This document shows positions 25,124-34,610 of a stretch of 64,000 nt of DNA, one piece after another; positions within the stretch are counted from its first letter, which is position 1; each line of letters opens with the position of its first letter. The stretch spans positions 248,001-312,000 of the forward strand of contig NZ_CP040977.1 of NCBI RefSeq assembly GCF_006364435.1. The letters are read 5' to 3'. The notes beneath the pieces are model-generated. The model ran no database searches, had not been told where the DNA came from, and was given only the letters and a program-made list of their open reading frames with translations. Source of the stretch: Candidatus Methylopumilus universalis. GTDB lineage: Bacteria > Pseudomonadota > Gammaproteobacteria > Burkholderiales > Methylophilaceae. The position numbers and the translations under genes were made by a program.

Positions 25124-26794
25124 ATGCCAAGTTTTTTTTCAAAAGAATATATCACTGCTAAGGCTTCTTATAATCGTTGGTTGGTTCCCCCTGCAGCATT
25201 AGCCATTCATCTTTCAATTGGTATGGCCTATGGATTTAGTGTCTTTTGGAAGCCTTTAGGGAACGCCTTAATAGGTTCAGATGGCAAGGCTTTAGCTGCA
25301 TGCTCTGCTGGAGCAGCTACCTTTGCAGATAAACTTCATGGAACACTTAGAGCTTTAACTGCGACAGATTGTAACTGGACTCAATTTGATTTGGGGTGGA
25401 TGTACACACTGTTCTTTGTTCTTTTAGGCTGTTCCGCAGCTTTTTGGGGAAGCTGGTTAGAGCGAGCGGGTCCCAGAAAAGCCGGGCTTGTATCTACATT
25501 ATGTTGGTGTGGTGGATTGTTGCTTTCCGCATTTGGCATATATACGCATCAGCTTTGGATGATGTGGCTTGGCAGTGGCGTCATTGGTGGGATAGGCTTA
25601 GGCTTAGGATATATTTCCCCCGTATCGACTCTAATTAAATGGTTTCCCGATAAAAGAGGTATGGCAACTGGTATGGCGATTATGGGTTTTGGAGGAGGTG
25701 CAATGATTGGCTCTCCGCTAGCCACAATGCTAATGACAAAATTTTCTACAAACACTAACGGCATGATTCAGCCTGGGATTTGGCAAACATTCGTAGTATT
25801 GGCCATTATTTATACCATTTTTATGATTTCAGGCTCTTTAGGATATAGAGTGCCTCCAACAGGCTGGAAGCCAGCAGGATGGAATCCTCCTAAGAATAAA
25901 AATAATAATATGATTTCGGTTAATCATATCCATTTAAATAAGGCGCATAAAACGCCACAATTTTGGTTTCTGTGGATAGTTCTTTGTATGAATGTGTCAG
26001 CAGGTATAGGAATTATTGGAGCGGCAGCGCCAATGCTTCAAGAAACTTTTGGCGGCGCCTTAATTGGCCACTCAGATCTGGGCTTTGCAGACCTTAAAAA
26101 AGATGAGGCTCTGTTGGCGCTTGCAGCAGCAGTTGGCGCAGGATTTGTAGGGTTAATTTCTTTGTTTAATATTTTTGGCCGGTTTTTTTGGGCCAGTATT
26201 TCAGATAAGTTAGGAAGAAAACTGACTTATATTGTATTTTTTACACTTGGTATCTTGATGTACGTCACCGCGTCCTATATGGCTGGATCAAAATCATTAG
26301 CGCTCTTTGCAGCATGTTTTTGTATTATTGCTTCTATGTATGGTGGAGGATTTGCAACGATACCGGCTTACTTAGCAGACATGTTTGGAACTCAATTTGT
26401 GGGCGCAATTCATGGAAGAATTCTCACAGCTTGGTCAACTGCTGGCATATTAGGACCTGTGATTGTAAATTATATGCATGATATGAGGGTTGAAGCACAA
26501 GTTCCTTTTTCGGAAATTTATGCACCCATTTTTTATATTTTAGCGAGCATGCTTGCTATCGGATTTATTGCAAATCTTATGGTGAGACCTGTGGACAAAA
26601 AATTCTTTATGACTGATAAAGAGTTATTAGCTGAAAAAAAATTAGCCCATGAAAAATTTATTTCAACAAAAGAAACCTTTGGAAGAGCTGAAAAAACTCC
26701 ATTAATAACTTTTCTTGCTTGGTCAGCTGTTGGCATACCAATCTCTTATGGGATATGGAGCACCATACAAAAGGCCTGGATATTGTTTCATTAA
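25124..26794 (+). CDS. OFA-family major facilitator transporter (oxalate/formate antiporter type)
   Basis: A 556-residue, 12-helix MFS protein of the OFA family (oxalate:formate antiporter, YhjX-like). It begins with RWLVPPAALAIHLSIGMAYGFSVFWKPL, typical of the group. MFS-type loops are GSWLERAGPRKAG (between helices 2 and 3) and FWASISDKLGRKLTY (between 8 and 9). ALAACSAG to DCNWTQF is an extra periplasmic loop between helices 1 and 2. The transported acid cannot be told from sequence; formate, oxalate, lactate or pyruvate are known for relatives. ATG 25124 is preferred over 25118 because CGGAG lies 7 bases before it but only one base before the earlier ATG. It is divergent from phoB. Confidence 0.85.
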   Translation: MPSFFSKEYITAKASYNRWLVPPAALAIHLSIGMAYGFSVFWKPLGNALIGSDGKALAACSAGAATFADKLHGTLRALTATDCNWTQFDLGWMYTLFFVLLGCSAAFWGSWLERAGPRKAGLVSTLCWCGGLLLSAFGIYTHQLWMMWLGSGVIGGIGLGLGYISPVSTLIKWFPDKRGMATGMAIMGFGGGAMIGSPLATMLMTKFSTNTNGMIQPGIWQTFVVLAIIYTIFMISGSLGYRVPPTGWKPAGWNPPKNKNNNMISVNHIHLNKAHKTPQFWFLWIVLCMNVSAGIGIIGAAAPMLQETFGGALIGHSDLGFADLKKDEALLALAAAVGAGFVGLISLFNIFGRFFWASISDKLGRKLTYIVFFTLGILMYVTASYMAGSKSLALFAACFCIIASMYGGGFATIPAYLADMFGTQFVGAIHGRILTAWSTAGILGPVIVNYMHDMRVEAQVPFSEIYAPIFYILASMLAIGFIANLMVRPVDKKFFMTDKELLAEKKLAHEKFISTKETFGRAEKTPLITFLAWSAVGIPISYGIWSTIQKAWILFH

Positions 26795-26832
26795 CTTATA
26801 TAAAAGCAAAAGATAGCTCTCATATAAGTTAA
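26791..26832 (+). repeat. AT-rich inverted repeat (11-bp arms) at the end of the OFA gene
   Basis: TTAACTTATAT (26791-26801) is perfectly inverted at 26822-26832 around a 20-base centre. The left arm includes the TAA stop of the transporter. It may act as a weak terminator or an RNA 3'-end stabiliser. Confidence 0.5.
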
Positions 26833-26833
26833 A

Positions 26834-26857
26834 ATTACTTTTTTATTTAAAAGTAAT
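26834..26857 (+). repeat. Second AT-rich hairpin, before ribH
   Basis: ATTACTTTT (26834-26842) pairs with AAAAGTAAT (26849-26857) around TTATTT. It directly follows the previous hairpin and ends 18 bases before the ribH start. No FMN riboswitch signature is seen here. It may be a terminator for the transporter or part of the ribH leader. Confidence 0.45.
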
Positions 26858-26875
26858 ACTAAAGGACTTAGTGAA

Positions 26876-27325
26876 TTGAGAGAGATTTTAAAAAATTCAA
26901 ATGGAGAATTATTCTCTATTGGTATTGTGATGTCAGAATTTAATCCGCATGTTGGTGAAGCTCTAGTTAAGGCATGTCATAAAGAACTTCTAGCCCTTGG
27001 TGTAAAAGATGAACGTATTGTATTAGCAAAAGTTCCTGGCGCCTTAGAAAGTCCACTAGCTCTTAAAAAGATGGCGCAAACAAAAAAATTTGATGCGCTT
27101 ATTGCAATGGGAGCTGTAATAAGAGGGGAGACTTTTCATTTTGAAGTTGTAGCAAACCACTCAGCAAAATCAATTATGGATGTTCAATTAGAATTTAGTA
27201 TGCCAATTGTTAATGCAATATTGACTACTGAAAATGACGAGCAGGCTATGGAGCGAGCCCCAGTTAAAGGCAAAGAAGCTGCTCAAGTGGCTATACAAAT
27301 GATTCATCTATTAAAGTCAATCTAA
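26876..27325 (+). CDS. ribH: 6,7-dimethyl-8-ribityllumazine synthase
   Basis: RibH condenses the pyrimidine intermediate with 3,4-dihydroxy-2-butanone-4-phosphate to form lumazine, the precursor of riboflavin. The 149 residues match the family. Motifs are [12 protein letters not shown] at the N-terminus, [15 protein letters not shown] (about residues 56-70), and [17 protein letters not shown] with the catalytic His (about 82-98). The C-terminal [10 protein letters not shown] follows. The start is TTG at 26876 with AAAGGA nine bases before it; GTG at 26871 is out of frame. Its stop overlaps the nusB ATG. Confidence 0.95.
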   Translation: MREILKNSNGELFSIGIVMSEFNPHVGEALVKACHKELLALGVKDERIVLAKVPGALESPLALKKMAQTKKFDALIAMGAVIRGETFHFEVVANHSAKSIMDVQLEFSMPIVNAILTTENDEQAMERAPVKGKEAAQVAIQMIHLLKSI

Positions 27326-27786
27326 TGCTAGAAGTGCAACCGATTAAAAAGAAAAAAAAGCTTGTCAATAATAGACGTAAGTCCAGAGAGCTTGTGATGA
27401 AAAGTATTTATCGCGGCATCTTAAATCAGTTTGATACTAATCAGATTAAAAAAGACATTAAAGATGACCCTGATTATTTAAAAGCGGATGAAGTTTTTTA
27501 CCACCAACTTTTTGATGGCATCATGAATAATATGGATCAATTAAATAATGAAATTTCAAGTTTCATTGATCGGCCTATTGAAAAGCTAAGCCCTATAGAG
27601 CATTCAATTCTATGTATTTCAGTTTATGAGCTTATGTATGATGCGCTAATTCCATATAAGGTGGCTATTAATGAAGGTGTTGAATTAGCCAAGACCTTTG
27701 GTGGAATTGATGGGTATAAATATATCAATGGCGTGCTAGATAAAGTAGCTGAAAAAAGAAGACCGTTAGAGTTTCTAAAGCATTAA
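27325..27786 (+). CDS. nusB: Transcription antitermination factor NusB
   Basis: NusB binds boxA RNA with NusE and promotes antitermination of rRNA operons. The 153-residue, all-helical protein shows the basic start [17 protein letters not shown], the central [22 protein letters not shown] and [17 protein letters not shown]. The C-terminal [32 protein letters not shown] is the most conserved block of the family. The ribH-nusB pairing is standard. It converges on lpxH with a 4-base overlap. Confidence 0.95.
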   Translation: MLEVQPIKKKKKLVNNRRKSRELVMKSIYRGILNQFDTNQIKKDIKDDPDYLKADEVFYHQLFDGIMNNMDQLNNEISSFIDRPIEKLSPIEHSILCISVYELMYDALIPYKVAINEGVELAKTFGGIDGYKYINGVLDKVAEKRRPLEFLKH

Positions 27787-28502
27787 ATTTGATGAGTTTT
27801 GATACCATGTAAATCTAGTGTTAAATAACTCCCCTGCTCATACCAGTCACCTAAAACAACGCGTTGCATTTGATGGCCATCAAGATTAATTGAATGATGG
27901 TATGGTCTATGTGTATGGCCATGAATAAAAAAATCTGGGTAATTAAATTGAATTAGGATTCGATTTACTTCATCAGGATTTGCATCCATGATTTCTTCAG
28001 ATTTATTTTTTTTATTTAATTCACTTTGCTTTCTGAATTCATTTGCAATTAAGGTTCGCTCAGGAAGAGGTATTTTTAGAAATTCATTTTTCCATGATTC
28101 ATCTCTAACTTTTTTTTTGAAAGATTGATACTCAGTATCATCGGTACAGAGTGAATCTCCATGACTTAGAAGTATTTTTCTGTCATAAATTTTGATAAGC
28201 GTTGGATCTTTTAATAAAATGGCGCCCGTTTTTTTTTCAAAGGCAGACCCTATGAGGAAGTCTCTATTGCCGTGCATTAAAAAAACTTTAATATGACGAT
28301 CGACCAATCCTTTAAGGGCGCTGATTACATTTTCATGATAGCTTGAATCGTCACCGATCCAATATTCAAAAAGATCGCCAAGTATGAAAAGTGCATCAAC
28401 CTGACTAGTCATTTTATTTAAAAAATTTACGAAAGCATCAGTAATGCTTGGGCGACTTTCGCACAAGTGTATGTCTGATATAAAGATAGTTTGATTAGGC
28501 AA
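27783..28502 (-). CDS. lpxH: UDP-2,3-diacylglucosamine diphosphatase LpxH
   Basis: LpxH hydrolyses UDP-2,3-diacylglucosamine to lipid X in lipid A synthesis at the cytoplasmic face of the inner membrane. The 239 residues match the family. Dimetal motifs appear in order: [11 protein letters not shown] (residues 8-18), [12 protein letters not shown] (about 41-52), HGNRDFLIG (about 77-85), [12 protein letters not shown] (about 111-122) and [11 protein letters not shown] (about 194-204). The best start is TTG at 28502, two bases after the ppiB stop, so it is part of the same minus-strand transcript. Confidence 0.96.
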   Translation of the reverse strand: MPNQTIFISDIHLCESRPSITDAFVNFLNKMTSQVDALFILGDLFEYWIGDDSSYHENVISALKGLVDRHIKVFLMHGNRDFLIGSAFEKKTGAILLKDPTLIKIYDRKILLSHGDSLCTDDTEYQSFKKKVRDESWKNEFLKIPLPERTLIANEFRKQSELNKKNKSEEIMDANPDEVNRILIQFNYPDFFIHGHTHRPYHHSINLDGHQMQRVVLGDWYEQGSYLTLDLHGIKTHQI

Positions 28503-28504
28503 TA

Positions 28505-28990
28505 TTAGTTAATAGCGACATTAAGAATTGTGACAGTTTCAATAGGAACATCTTGATGGCCACCCGAATTACCTGTTGCGACTTTTTGAATTTTATCGAC
28601 AATGTCAGTACCTTCAATAACTTTTCCAAAAACACAATAACCCCAACCATCTTGGCCTGGGTAATTTAAAAAATCATTATTATTTACATTAATAAAGAAT
28701 TGGCTCGTAGCAGAGTCGGGTATTGAAGTTCTTGCCATGGCAATAGTATATTTGTTATTTTTAAGGCCATTATTAGCCTCATTTTTAATAGGTTTTTCAG
28801 TAGCTTTTTGCTTCATCGAAGCATCAAATCCACCGCCTTGAATCATGAAGCCATCAATGACTCTGTGGAAAATAGTGCCATTGTAATAACCATTCTTAGC
28901 ATAACTTAAAAAATTTTCGACAGTAATGGGAGCCTTATCCGTGTCAAGCTCCAAAATGATATTGCCAAAATTGGTTGAGAGTGTAATCAC
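28505..28990 (-). CDS. ppiB: Cytoplasmic peptidyl-prolyl cis-trans isomerase (cyclophilin)
   Basis: A 161-residue cyclophilin without signal peptide. The catalytic core [16 protein letters not shown] (about residues 37-52) holds the active Arg and Phe, and the [18 protein letters not shown] segment follows, with the C-terminal [17 protein letters not shown]. The upstream frame stays open to 29113, but GTG 28990 with AAAGGA before it starts the protein right at the first strand ([10 protein letters not shown]), as in other PpiB proteins. It follows ppiA by 19 bases, making a tandem pair. Confidence 0.94.
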   Translation of the reverse strand: MITLSTNFGNIILELDTDKAPITVENFLSYAKNGYYNGTIFHRVIDGFMIQGGGFDASMKQKATEKPIKNEANNGLKNNKYTIAMARTSIPDSATSQFFINVNNNDFLNYPGQDGWGYCVFGKVIEGTDIVDKIQKVATGNSGGHQDVPIETVTILNVAIN

Positions 28991-29009
28991 TTTAATTCCT
29001 TTATAAAAA

Positions 29010-29582
29010 TTAGTTAATATGTTTTGCATTAATAATAATGACGGGCCTAATAGGCACATCAGAGAAGCCTTTGGAGTTACCTGTAGGTAGCTGCCCAATT
29101 TTTCGAATAACATTCATACCCTCAGTTATTTTGCCAAAAACACAGTAACCGATAGAACCTGCCTCAGGGCTTGTATAGTTTAAAAAATTGTTATCGATAA
29201 GATTTATAAAAAATTGGGCTGTTGCAGAATTCGGGTCATTTGTTCGAGCCATAGCAATAGTTCCTGCGCTATTTACCAATCCATTATTTGATTCATTAAC
29301 AATAGGAGGCTGCGTTGTTTTTTCAGACATCTCTCGAGTAAATCCGCCACCCTGAATCATAAAGTTATTAATGACTCTATGAAAGACAGTTTCCTTATAA
29401 AAACCGTTATTTACGTAATATAAAAAATTAGCGACTGTTTTTGGAGCCTTTTCAGGATAGAGCTCAATCTTAAAGTTGCCTTGATTAGTTTCAAACTCAA
29501 CAACTGGATTAGCCGCATAGGTTAAGGGTGAAAATAAGAAAAAAACAAAAAGTAATTTGATTAAATTAAGCGCCGCCTTCAT
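29010..29582 (-). CDS. ppiA: Periplasmic peptidyl-prolyl cis-trans isomerase (cyclophilin)
   Basis: A 190-residue cyclophilin with a signal peptide ([17 protein letters not shown]..., probable cleavage after TYA at about residue 23). The core motif [16 protein letters not shown] and [18 protein letters not shown] are both present, so it should be active as a periplasmic proline isomerase. The ATG at 29582 is chosen because GGAGAA lies six bases before it; a start further upstream would spoil the signal peptide. It overlaps the end of the L,D-transpeptidase gene by 17 bases. Confidence 0.92.
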   Translation of the reverse strand: MKAALNLIKLLFVFFLFSPLTYAANPVVEFETNQGNFKIELYPEKAPKTVANFLYYVNNGFYKETVFHRVINNFMIQGGGFTREMSEKTTQPPIVNESNNGLVNSAGTIAMARTNDPNSATAQFFINLIDNNFLNYTSPEAGSIGYCVFGKITEGMNVIRKIGQLPTGNSKGFSDVPIRPVIIINAKHIN

Positions 29583-30816
29583 ACATAATTCTCCATTCAT
29601 TATTTTCATTAATCCAATACTGCCTTTTATTCATTTTATTGTTAATTGTGGGACTTTTATAATCCTGAATAAAATCTACCAAAACCATTTCATTTTCTGT
29701 GTTCGGATAATCAAAGAATGAAATTTCAGATAGCCCTACAAAGACCTTTTGCTTTTGAGCCTGAATAATTCTCTTTCTCTCAGCCCAGGAGTCATAATTA
29801 TCTTTTTGACTAAAAAAGTTTTTTGAATAAAATTTTAGGTAGCTTTCAGTGTCTTGATCTTCCCATTTTTCTCTCCATCTTTCTATGGCATTAATAAGTG
29901 AAAGTTTTCTCTCAGCCAAATTTTTGTTACTAGACTCTAAATCTTTTAGTGACTGAAAAGAAATAATAATAGGAATTTTGTTATTATCTAAAACAGAAGA
30001 TAACTTGATTAGATCAGGGTTACTTAATACAATACATCCATCACTTGCTAGCGGTGCTCTATTGTAAGTGGTCTTTGGCGTGCCATGAAGCCATATGCCA
30101 GAGCCATTTCTTTTATTCTTTATATCAATTTCATTTGGGTAACTTAAAGGGTAGGCTGCTTCACCATAAAAATCAGATAATGATTCTCTGATTTTTTTTC
30201 CTGTAAAGTAAACGCCCACTGGTGTCTTTTTATCACCTTCATACTGCTTGCCAAATCCATTTTTGCCTATAGAAACATAAAAATCATCTTTATAAGAAAG
30301 CTTTCCATCTATATTTTCGTATAGATAGAGTCGAGAACTACCTGCATCTACATAAAAAAGATATTTATCTTTGTCGCTAAGTTGAGCAAAAATTTTCGGT
30401 TCATTTTGTAGATTTAAATTATTAAGGTATCTTTCAATTCTTACTTTTGCTTCATTTTTTAAATTTTCAACTTCTTCTTTTTTTTCACCTGTAGTTTCAT
30501 CACCTATACCATTAATTTGCTTTGCGTGAGCTAAAAGCAAGTCCCCTTGAATTAGATAGGCTAACTTAAAATTTGGTGTTTGTTTGATAAGGGCGTCAAT
30601 AGTTTTAAGGGCTATGTCTACCTTACCTTCTGAAATTTCTACTAAAGATTTTACAAGCATCTTTTCAGGTGTTTCATATCTTAATTCAATAGGATTTAAA
30701 TTGTTATTCGAAACAAGTATTTCTTCGCTTAAGGCTTGGGAGGAATTAAAAAGAAGCGCCAGGATTAAAAAAAAGCGAAATTCTTTTGTCAGGAATATTC
30801 TGATGAAATTTACCAT
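29566..30816 (-). CDS. L,D-transpeptidase (YkuD) with C-terminal NTF2-like domain
   Basis: A 416-residue exported protein: signal peptide (to about residue 31), a helical TPR-like region (about 50-140), a YkuD L,D-transpeptidase domain (about 150-290), and a C-terminal NTF2/SnoaL-like domain (about 300-416). The catalytic motif is HGTP (His about 244) with ASDGCIVLSNPD (Cys about 261). The usual SxGC(I/V)R motif has Asp and Val where many have His and Arg, but Ser, Gly and Cys are kept. Such enzymes cross-link peptidoglycan or attach lipoproteins to it. The C-terminal tail resembles that of the neighbouring TPR protein. ATG 30816 is preferred to TTG 30819. Confidence 0.88.
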   Translation of the reverse strand: MVNFIRIFLTKEFRFFLILALLFNSSQALSEEILVSNNNLNPIELRYETPEKMLVKSLVEISEGKVDIALKTIDALIKQTPNFKLAYLIQGDLLLAHAKQINGIGDETTGEKKEEVENLKNEAKVRIERYLNNLNLQNEPKIFAQLSDKDKYLFYVDAGSSRLYLYENIDGKLSYKDDFYVSIGKNGFGKQYEGDKKTPVGVYFTGKKIRESLSDFYGEAAYPLSYPNEIDIKNKRNGSGIWLHGTPKTTYNRAPLASDGCIVLSNPDLIKLSSVLDNNKIPIIISFQSLKDLESSNKNLAERKLSLINAIERWREKWEDQDTESYLKFYSKNFFSQKDNYDSWAERKRIIQAQKQKVFVGLSEISFFDYPNTENEMVLVDFIQDYKSPTINNKMNKRQYWINENNEWRIMYEGGA

Positions 30817-30819
30817 CAA

Positions 30820-31893
30820 CTATTGTTTGCCAGAATATTCTTGCTCAATAAACCAACCAGAACCCTCTTTTCTTAAGATAAGAGTTTTGCTTGATATTTG
30901 AGTTAATTTATTTGAAGTATATTTTTGTTTAAAAGTCACCTGAGCAAAACTATCGCCTTTTCTTGAGATGTTTGTTCCAGAAACTTCCACTGTAATTATG
31001 TCCTTACCTACAATTCTATTCCTTCTTGATTCTTGCCAGTCTGAAAAGCTTTCTCCATTAGGTGTTCTGAAGTTAGAAGAATATTTAGCTAGATAAGCAT
31101 TAACGTTTTTTGACGACCAAGCTTCAGCCCATTCTGCTAAAAAAGAATCAATTTCAGAATCACTATTATTAGCTATATTATTTTTAACAGAAGGGATTTC
31201 CTGAGGTAAATTTTTTGGTGGCTGCACATTTGCAGTTTGAGCCGGCGGTGTTGTCATAGTCGATTGCGCAATTGCAGGTTTCTTGTTGACGTCGTTAGTC
31301 GCTATTTGAACTGGCTGTGAGACAGGGGCAACTGGTGCTTTAATATCATTTGCATTAAAGAGTTTTTTGATAAGGGATAGTTTTGTTTTAGCTTGTAAAT
31401 TTGTTTTATCAATTTCCAAAGCTTTGTTGTAGGCAACCGTAGCTCGTTTAGTATAAAGATCACCCAAGTTAACATGAGCAGTTGCATAGCTAGGGTGAGT
31501 TTTAATGGCTGACTCCAGAGCTTTTTGTGCTTTATCGTAGTCACCTAATTCAGCATAGAGTACTGCTAAGTTATTAAATGGCTCAGGAAGGCTGGGATGT
31601 TTTTCAGTGAGGTAAGTGAATGCCAATATGGCTTCGTTATATTTTCCAAGCTCAGCCTTCACAACGCCTTTAATAAAGATGACCTGAGGGTCATTAGGAT
31701 TCGTTTTAAGATATAGGTCTATTTGTTGAGCGGCTTTTTCTTTTTCGCCTTTTTCAATAAGTTGCATAATCGATTTAAAATCATCAGCTGCGTAAATGTC
31801 ATTTGCTATGAAAAATGTAGTTAGGGATAAAAGGATAAACAGTAAAAAACCTTTTAAATTCTTAATATTAGAACATTCGTTTTTTTGCGGCAT
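30820..31893 (-). CDS. TPR-repeat exported protein with C-terminal NTF2-like domain
   Basis: A 357-residue protein. After a signal sequence or anchor (about residues 13-35) come at least four tetratricopeptide repeats (about 40-175; for example LPEPFNNLAVLYAELGDYDKA and YATAHVNLGDLYTK). A low-complexity Pro/Gln/Thr/Asn linker follows (about 185-240), then a C-terminal NTF2-like domain starting SEIDSFLAEWAEAWSSKNVNAYLAKYS. A similar tail ends the adjacent L,D-transpeptidase, so the two probably act together at the cell wall. It is the first gene of the five-gene minus-strand operon, divergent from cysS. Confidence 0.82.
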   Translation of the reverse strand: MPQKNECSNIKNLKGFLLFILLSLTTFFIANDIYAADDFKSIMQLIEKGEKEKAAQQIDLYLKTNPNDPQVIFIKGVVKAELGKYNEAILAFTYLTEKHPSLPEPFNNLAVLYAELGDYDKAQKALESAIKTHPSYATAHVNLGDLYTKRATVAYNKALEIDKTNLQAKTKLSLIKKLFNANDIKAPVAPVSQPVQIATNDVNKKPAIAQSTMTTPPAQTANVQPPKNLPQEIPSVKNNIANNSDSEIDSFLAEWAEAWSSKNVNAYLAKYSSNFRTPNGESFSDWQESRRNRIVGKDIITVEVSGTNISRKGDSFAQVTFKQKYTSNKLTQISSKTLILRKEGSGWFIEQEYSGKQ

Positions 31894-32018
31894 GGTATGA
31901 TTTAACCTAATAAATTTAGCATAATTCTACCAAATAGCACCCTTATCATCTATATGTTATTTATGAATAAGCCCTTCACTATTCCTTTGTTATTCTTGAA
32001 ATTACAAGCTTATTTGCA

Positions 32019-33377
32019 ATGATTAAAATCTATAACACCCTTTCGAAAAGCAAAGAGACTTTTAAGCCTATCCAAGAAGGGCAAGTGAACATCTATGTAT
32101 GTGGAATGACGGTCTATGACTTATGTCATATTGGGCATGCGCGTGTAATGGTTATTTTTGACGTGGTAAGGCGTTGGTTTGATATTTTAGGATATAGCGT
32201 GAATTATGTTAGAAATATTACTGATATAGACGACAAGATTATCAGTCGCTCCATTCAAAACAATGAATCGATTCAAGCTCTCACGCAAAGATATATAAAC
32301 GAAATGAATGATGATGCGAAAGCGCTCAGCGTTTTGAGTCCCTCAAACGAGCCAAAAGCAACAGAACATATTAAAGACATGCTTTCTATGATTCAGATAT
32401 TGATTGAAAAGCAGCATGCCTATGTTGCTAAAAATGGAGATATTTTTTATTCAGTAAGATCTTTTAAGGAATATGGAAAATTATCGGGCAAATCAATAGA
32501 AGATTTGCGTGCGGGCGAGAGAGTTGATATCGACCAAAATAAGCATGATGAATTGGATTTTGTTTTGTGGAAGTCTGCAAAACCTAATGAGCCGAGCTGG
32601 GAATCGCCTTGGGGTAAAGGAAGGCCGGGCTGGCATATTGAATGTTCGGCAATGAGCTCTCATTATCTTGGCCATCATTTTGATATTCACGGAGGTGGAC
32701 AGGACCTTCAATTTCCTCATCATGAAAACGAAATAGCTCAATCTGAAGCCGCACATGATTGCAAGATGGCTAATTATTGGATGCATAACGGTTTTGTGAG
32801 GGTTGATGATGAAAAAATGTCTAAGTCTTTGGGAAATTTTTTCACTATACGGACAGTGCTTGAAAAATTTGATCCAGAGGTGGTTAGATTTTTTATTTTA
32901 AGAGCCCACTATCGAAGCCCACTCAATTATTCAGATACGCATCTTGATGATGCAAAATTAGCATTACAAAGATTATATGTAAGCTTAAGGGGATTTAAGA
33001 TTGAGAATTCTGAAGTGGATTGGCGCCATCCATTAGCAAATAAATTCAAAGAAGCTATGAATGATGACTTCAACACACCCGAGGCTATCTCTATTTTATT
33101 TGAATTAGCAAATGAAATTAATAAAAGCAAATCTGAACTTCTTGCTGGCTTACTTAAAGCTCTTGCGAAGACAATTGGACTTCTCGAAAGAGATCCAGAA
33201 AATTTTCTAAAAGGCGATGAAAAAATTTCTCTTAATATTGATGCATTAATTTTACAAAGATATGAGGCGAAAAATAATAAAGACTTTAAGGAGGCAGATC
33301 GTATTAGATCTTTATTGCTTGAAAATGGCGTTGTGTTAGAAGATACTCCTCAAGGCACTATTTGGAGAAAAGAATAA
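32019..33377 (+). CDS. cysS: Cysteinyl-tRNA synthetase
   Basis: CysS charges tRNA-Cys. The 452-residue class-I enzyme has the zinc-ligand Cys and HIGH-type motif in [18 protein letters not shown] (residues 27-44). It also has [13 protein letters not shown] and the second zinc-site residues near [21 protein letters not shown]. The KMSKS loop is [11 protein letters not shown] (about residues 261-271). The C-terminal helical anticodon-binding domain ends with [11 protein letters not shown]. The leader of 125 bases is shared with the divergent TPR gene, and argJ follows after three bases. Confidence 0.97.
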   Translation: MIKIYNTLSKSKETFKPIQEGQVNIYVCGMTVYDLCHIGHARVMVIFDVVRRWFDILGYSVNYVRNITDIDDKIISRSIQNNESIQALTQRYINEMNDDAKALSVLSPSNEPKATEHIKDMLSMIQILIEKQHAYVAKNGDIFYSVRSFKEYGKLSGKSIEDLRAGERVDIDQNKHDELDFVLWKSAKPNEPSWESPWGKGRPGWHIECSAMSSHYLGHHFDIHGGGQDLQFPHHENEIAQSEAAHDCKMANYWMHNGFVRVDDEKMSKSLGNFFTIRTVLEKFDPEVVRFFILRAHYRSPLNYSDTHLDDAKLALQRLYVSLRGFKIENSEVDWRHPLANKFKEAMNDDFNTPEAISILFELANEINKSKSELLAGLLKALAKTIGLLERDPENFLKGDEKISLNIDALILQRYEAKNNKDFKEADRIRSLLLENGVVLEDTPQGTIWRKE

Positions 33378-33380
33378 GCT

Positions 33381-34607
33381 ATGCCAGTTAATCTTAAGCC
33401 ACTCACTATAGATTCTATTTCCCCCATCAAAGGTATATCGCTTGGGACTGCTAAAGCGCATATTAAAAAACCTAACCGTAAAGATTTACTGTTGGTAACT
33501 ATTGCAGAAGGCTCAAGAGTTTCGGGTGTATTTACGCAAAATGCATTTTGTGCGGCACCTGTTCTTCTTTGCAAGGAACATTTAAAAAATGAATCCGACA
33601 TTCGTGCGCTCATTATCAATACTGGTTGTGCTAATGCAGGTACGGGAGAAGAAGGCATCTTAAAGGCGCAAGAGACGTGTCAAGCTGTCAGCGAACTTCT
33701 TTCCATCAATTCAAGACAAGTTTTACCATTTTCGACAGGTGTTATTTTAGAAAGCCTGCCAATTGATAAAATTAAAAATGGATTGCCAGATACAGTAAAA
33801 AACTTAGACCCAGCTCACTGGTTCGATGCAGCAGAAGCAATCATGACTACAGATATTGCTCCAAAGGGAGCCTCGAGAAGAATAAAGATTCAAGATAGGG
33901 AAATTTTTATTTCTGGTGTAAGTAAAGGCTCCGGCATGATTCATCCAAACATGGCAACCATGTTGTCATTTATTGCAACAGACGCTTCTATCAATCAAAT
34001 CCTACTTGATAAACTTCTTAAAGAAGTGACGCAACAATCATTTAATTGCATTACTGTTGATGGCGATACATCTACTAATGATTCATTCATTCTCATTGCA
34101 ACAGGGCATGCAGGGAATCGTGAAATTATTGAAGAAGATAATGATTATGAGATTCTTAAGGCTGCCATTCTTGAAGTTGCCATTGAGCTAGCGCAGGCTA
34201 TTGTGAGAGATGGGGAAGGTGCTACGAAATTCATTACTATTCAAGTCGAATCAGGTCTTGATAATGCTGAATGCAGAAAAGTGGGTTTTGCAATAGCACA
34301 TTCACCTTTAATTAAAACAGCTTTCTTTGCATCTGATCCGAACTTGGGAAGAATATTAGCTGCAATTGGCTATGCCGGTATTGAGTCTCTTGATATTTCA
34401 AAAATAGAATTATATTTGGGAGATTTTTTAGTAGCAGAAAAAGGTGGTCGAGCAACTTCATATACTGAGCACCAGGGACAGGAAGTCATGAAACATTCTG
34501 AGATCAGTATGCGAATACTTCTTAATCGAGGCCATGCTAAAGCAACAATATGGACATGTGATTTTTCATATGACTATGTAAAAATTAATGCCGATTACCG
34601 TTCTTAA
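33381..34607 (+). CDS. argJ: Bifunctional ornithine acetyltransferase / N-acetylglutamate synthase
   Basis: ArgJ moves the acetyl group from N-acetylornithine to glutamate, recycling it in arginine synthesis. The 408 residues are standard. The self-cleavage site is in MIHPNMATMLSFIATDA, where the Thr of ATML (about residue 192) becomes the N-terminal nucleophile of the beta chain. Other family blocks are NTGCANAGTGEEG, STGVI, GDTSTNDSF and DPNLGRILAAIGYAG. A bifunctional enzyme is expected when the full acetyl cycle operates, but this cannot be decided from sequence. It is three bases from cysS and three from the next gene. Confidence 0.96.
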   Translation: MPVNLKPLTIDSISPIKGISLGTAKAHIKKPNRKDLLLVTIAEGSRVSGVFTQNAFCAAPVLLCKEHLKNESDIRALIINTGCANAGTGEEGILKAQETCQAVSELLSINSRQVLPFSTGVILESLPIDKIKNGLPDTVKNLDPAHWFDAAEAIMTTDIAPKGASRRIKIQDREIFISGVSKGSGMIHPNMATMLSFIATDASINQILLDKLLKEVTQQSFNCITVDGDTSTNDSFILIATGHAGNREIIEEDNDYEILKAAILEVAIELAQAIVRDGEGATKFITIQVESGLDNAECRKVGFAIAHSPLIKTAFFASDPNLGRILAAIGYAGIESLDISKIELYLGDFLVAEKGGRATSYTEHQGQEVMKHSEISMRILLNRGHAKATIWTCDFSYDYVKINADYRS

Positions 34608-34610
34608 ATT

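Noticed and set aside
26802-26875. FMN riboswitch before ribH
   Set aside because: The region is AT-rich with two simple hairpins and lacks the conserved RFN-element bases such as AGGxxCxGGG.
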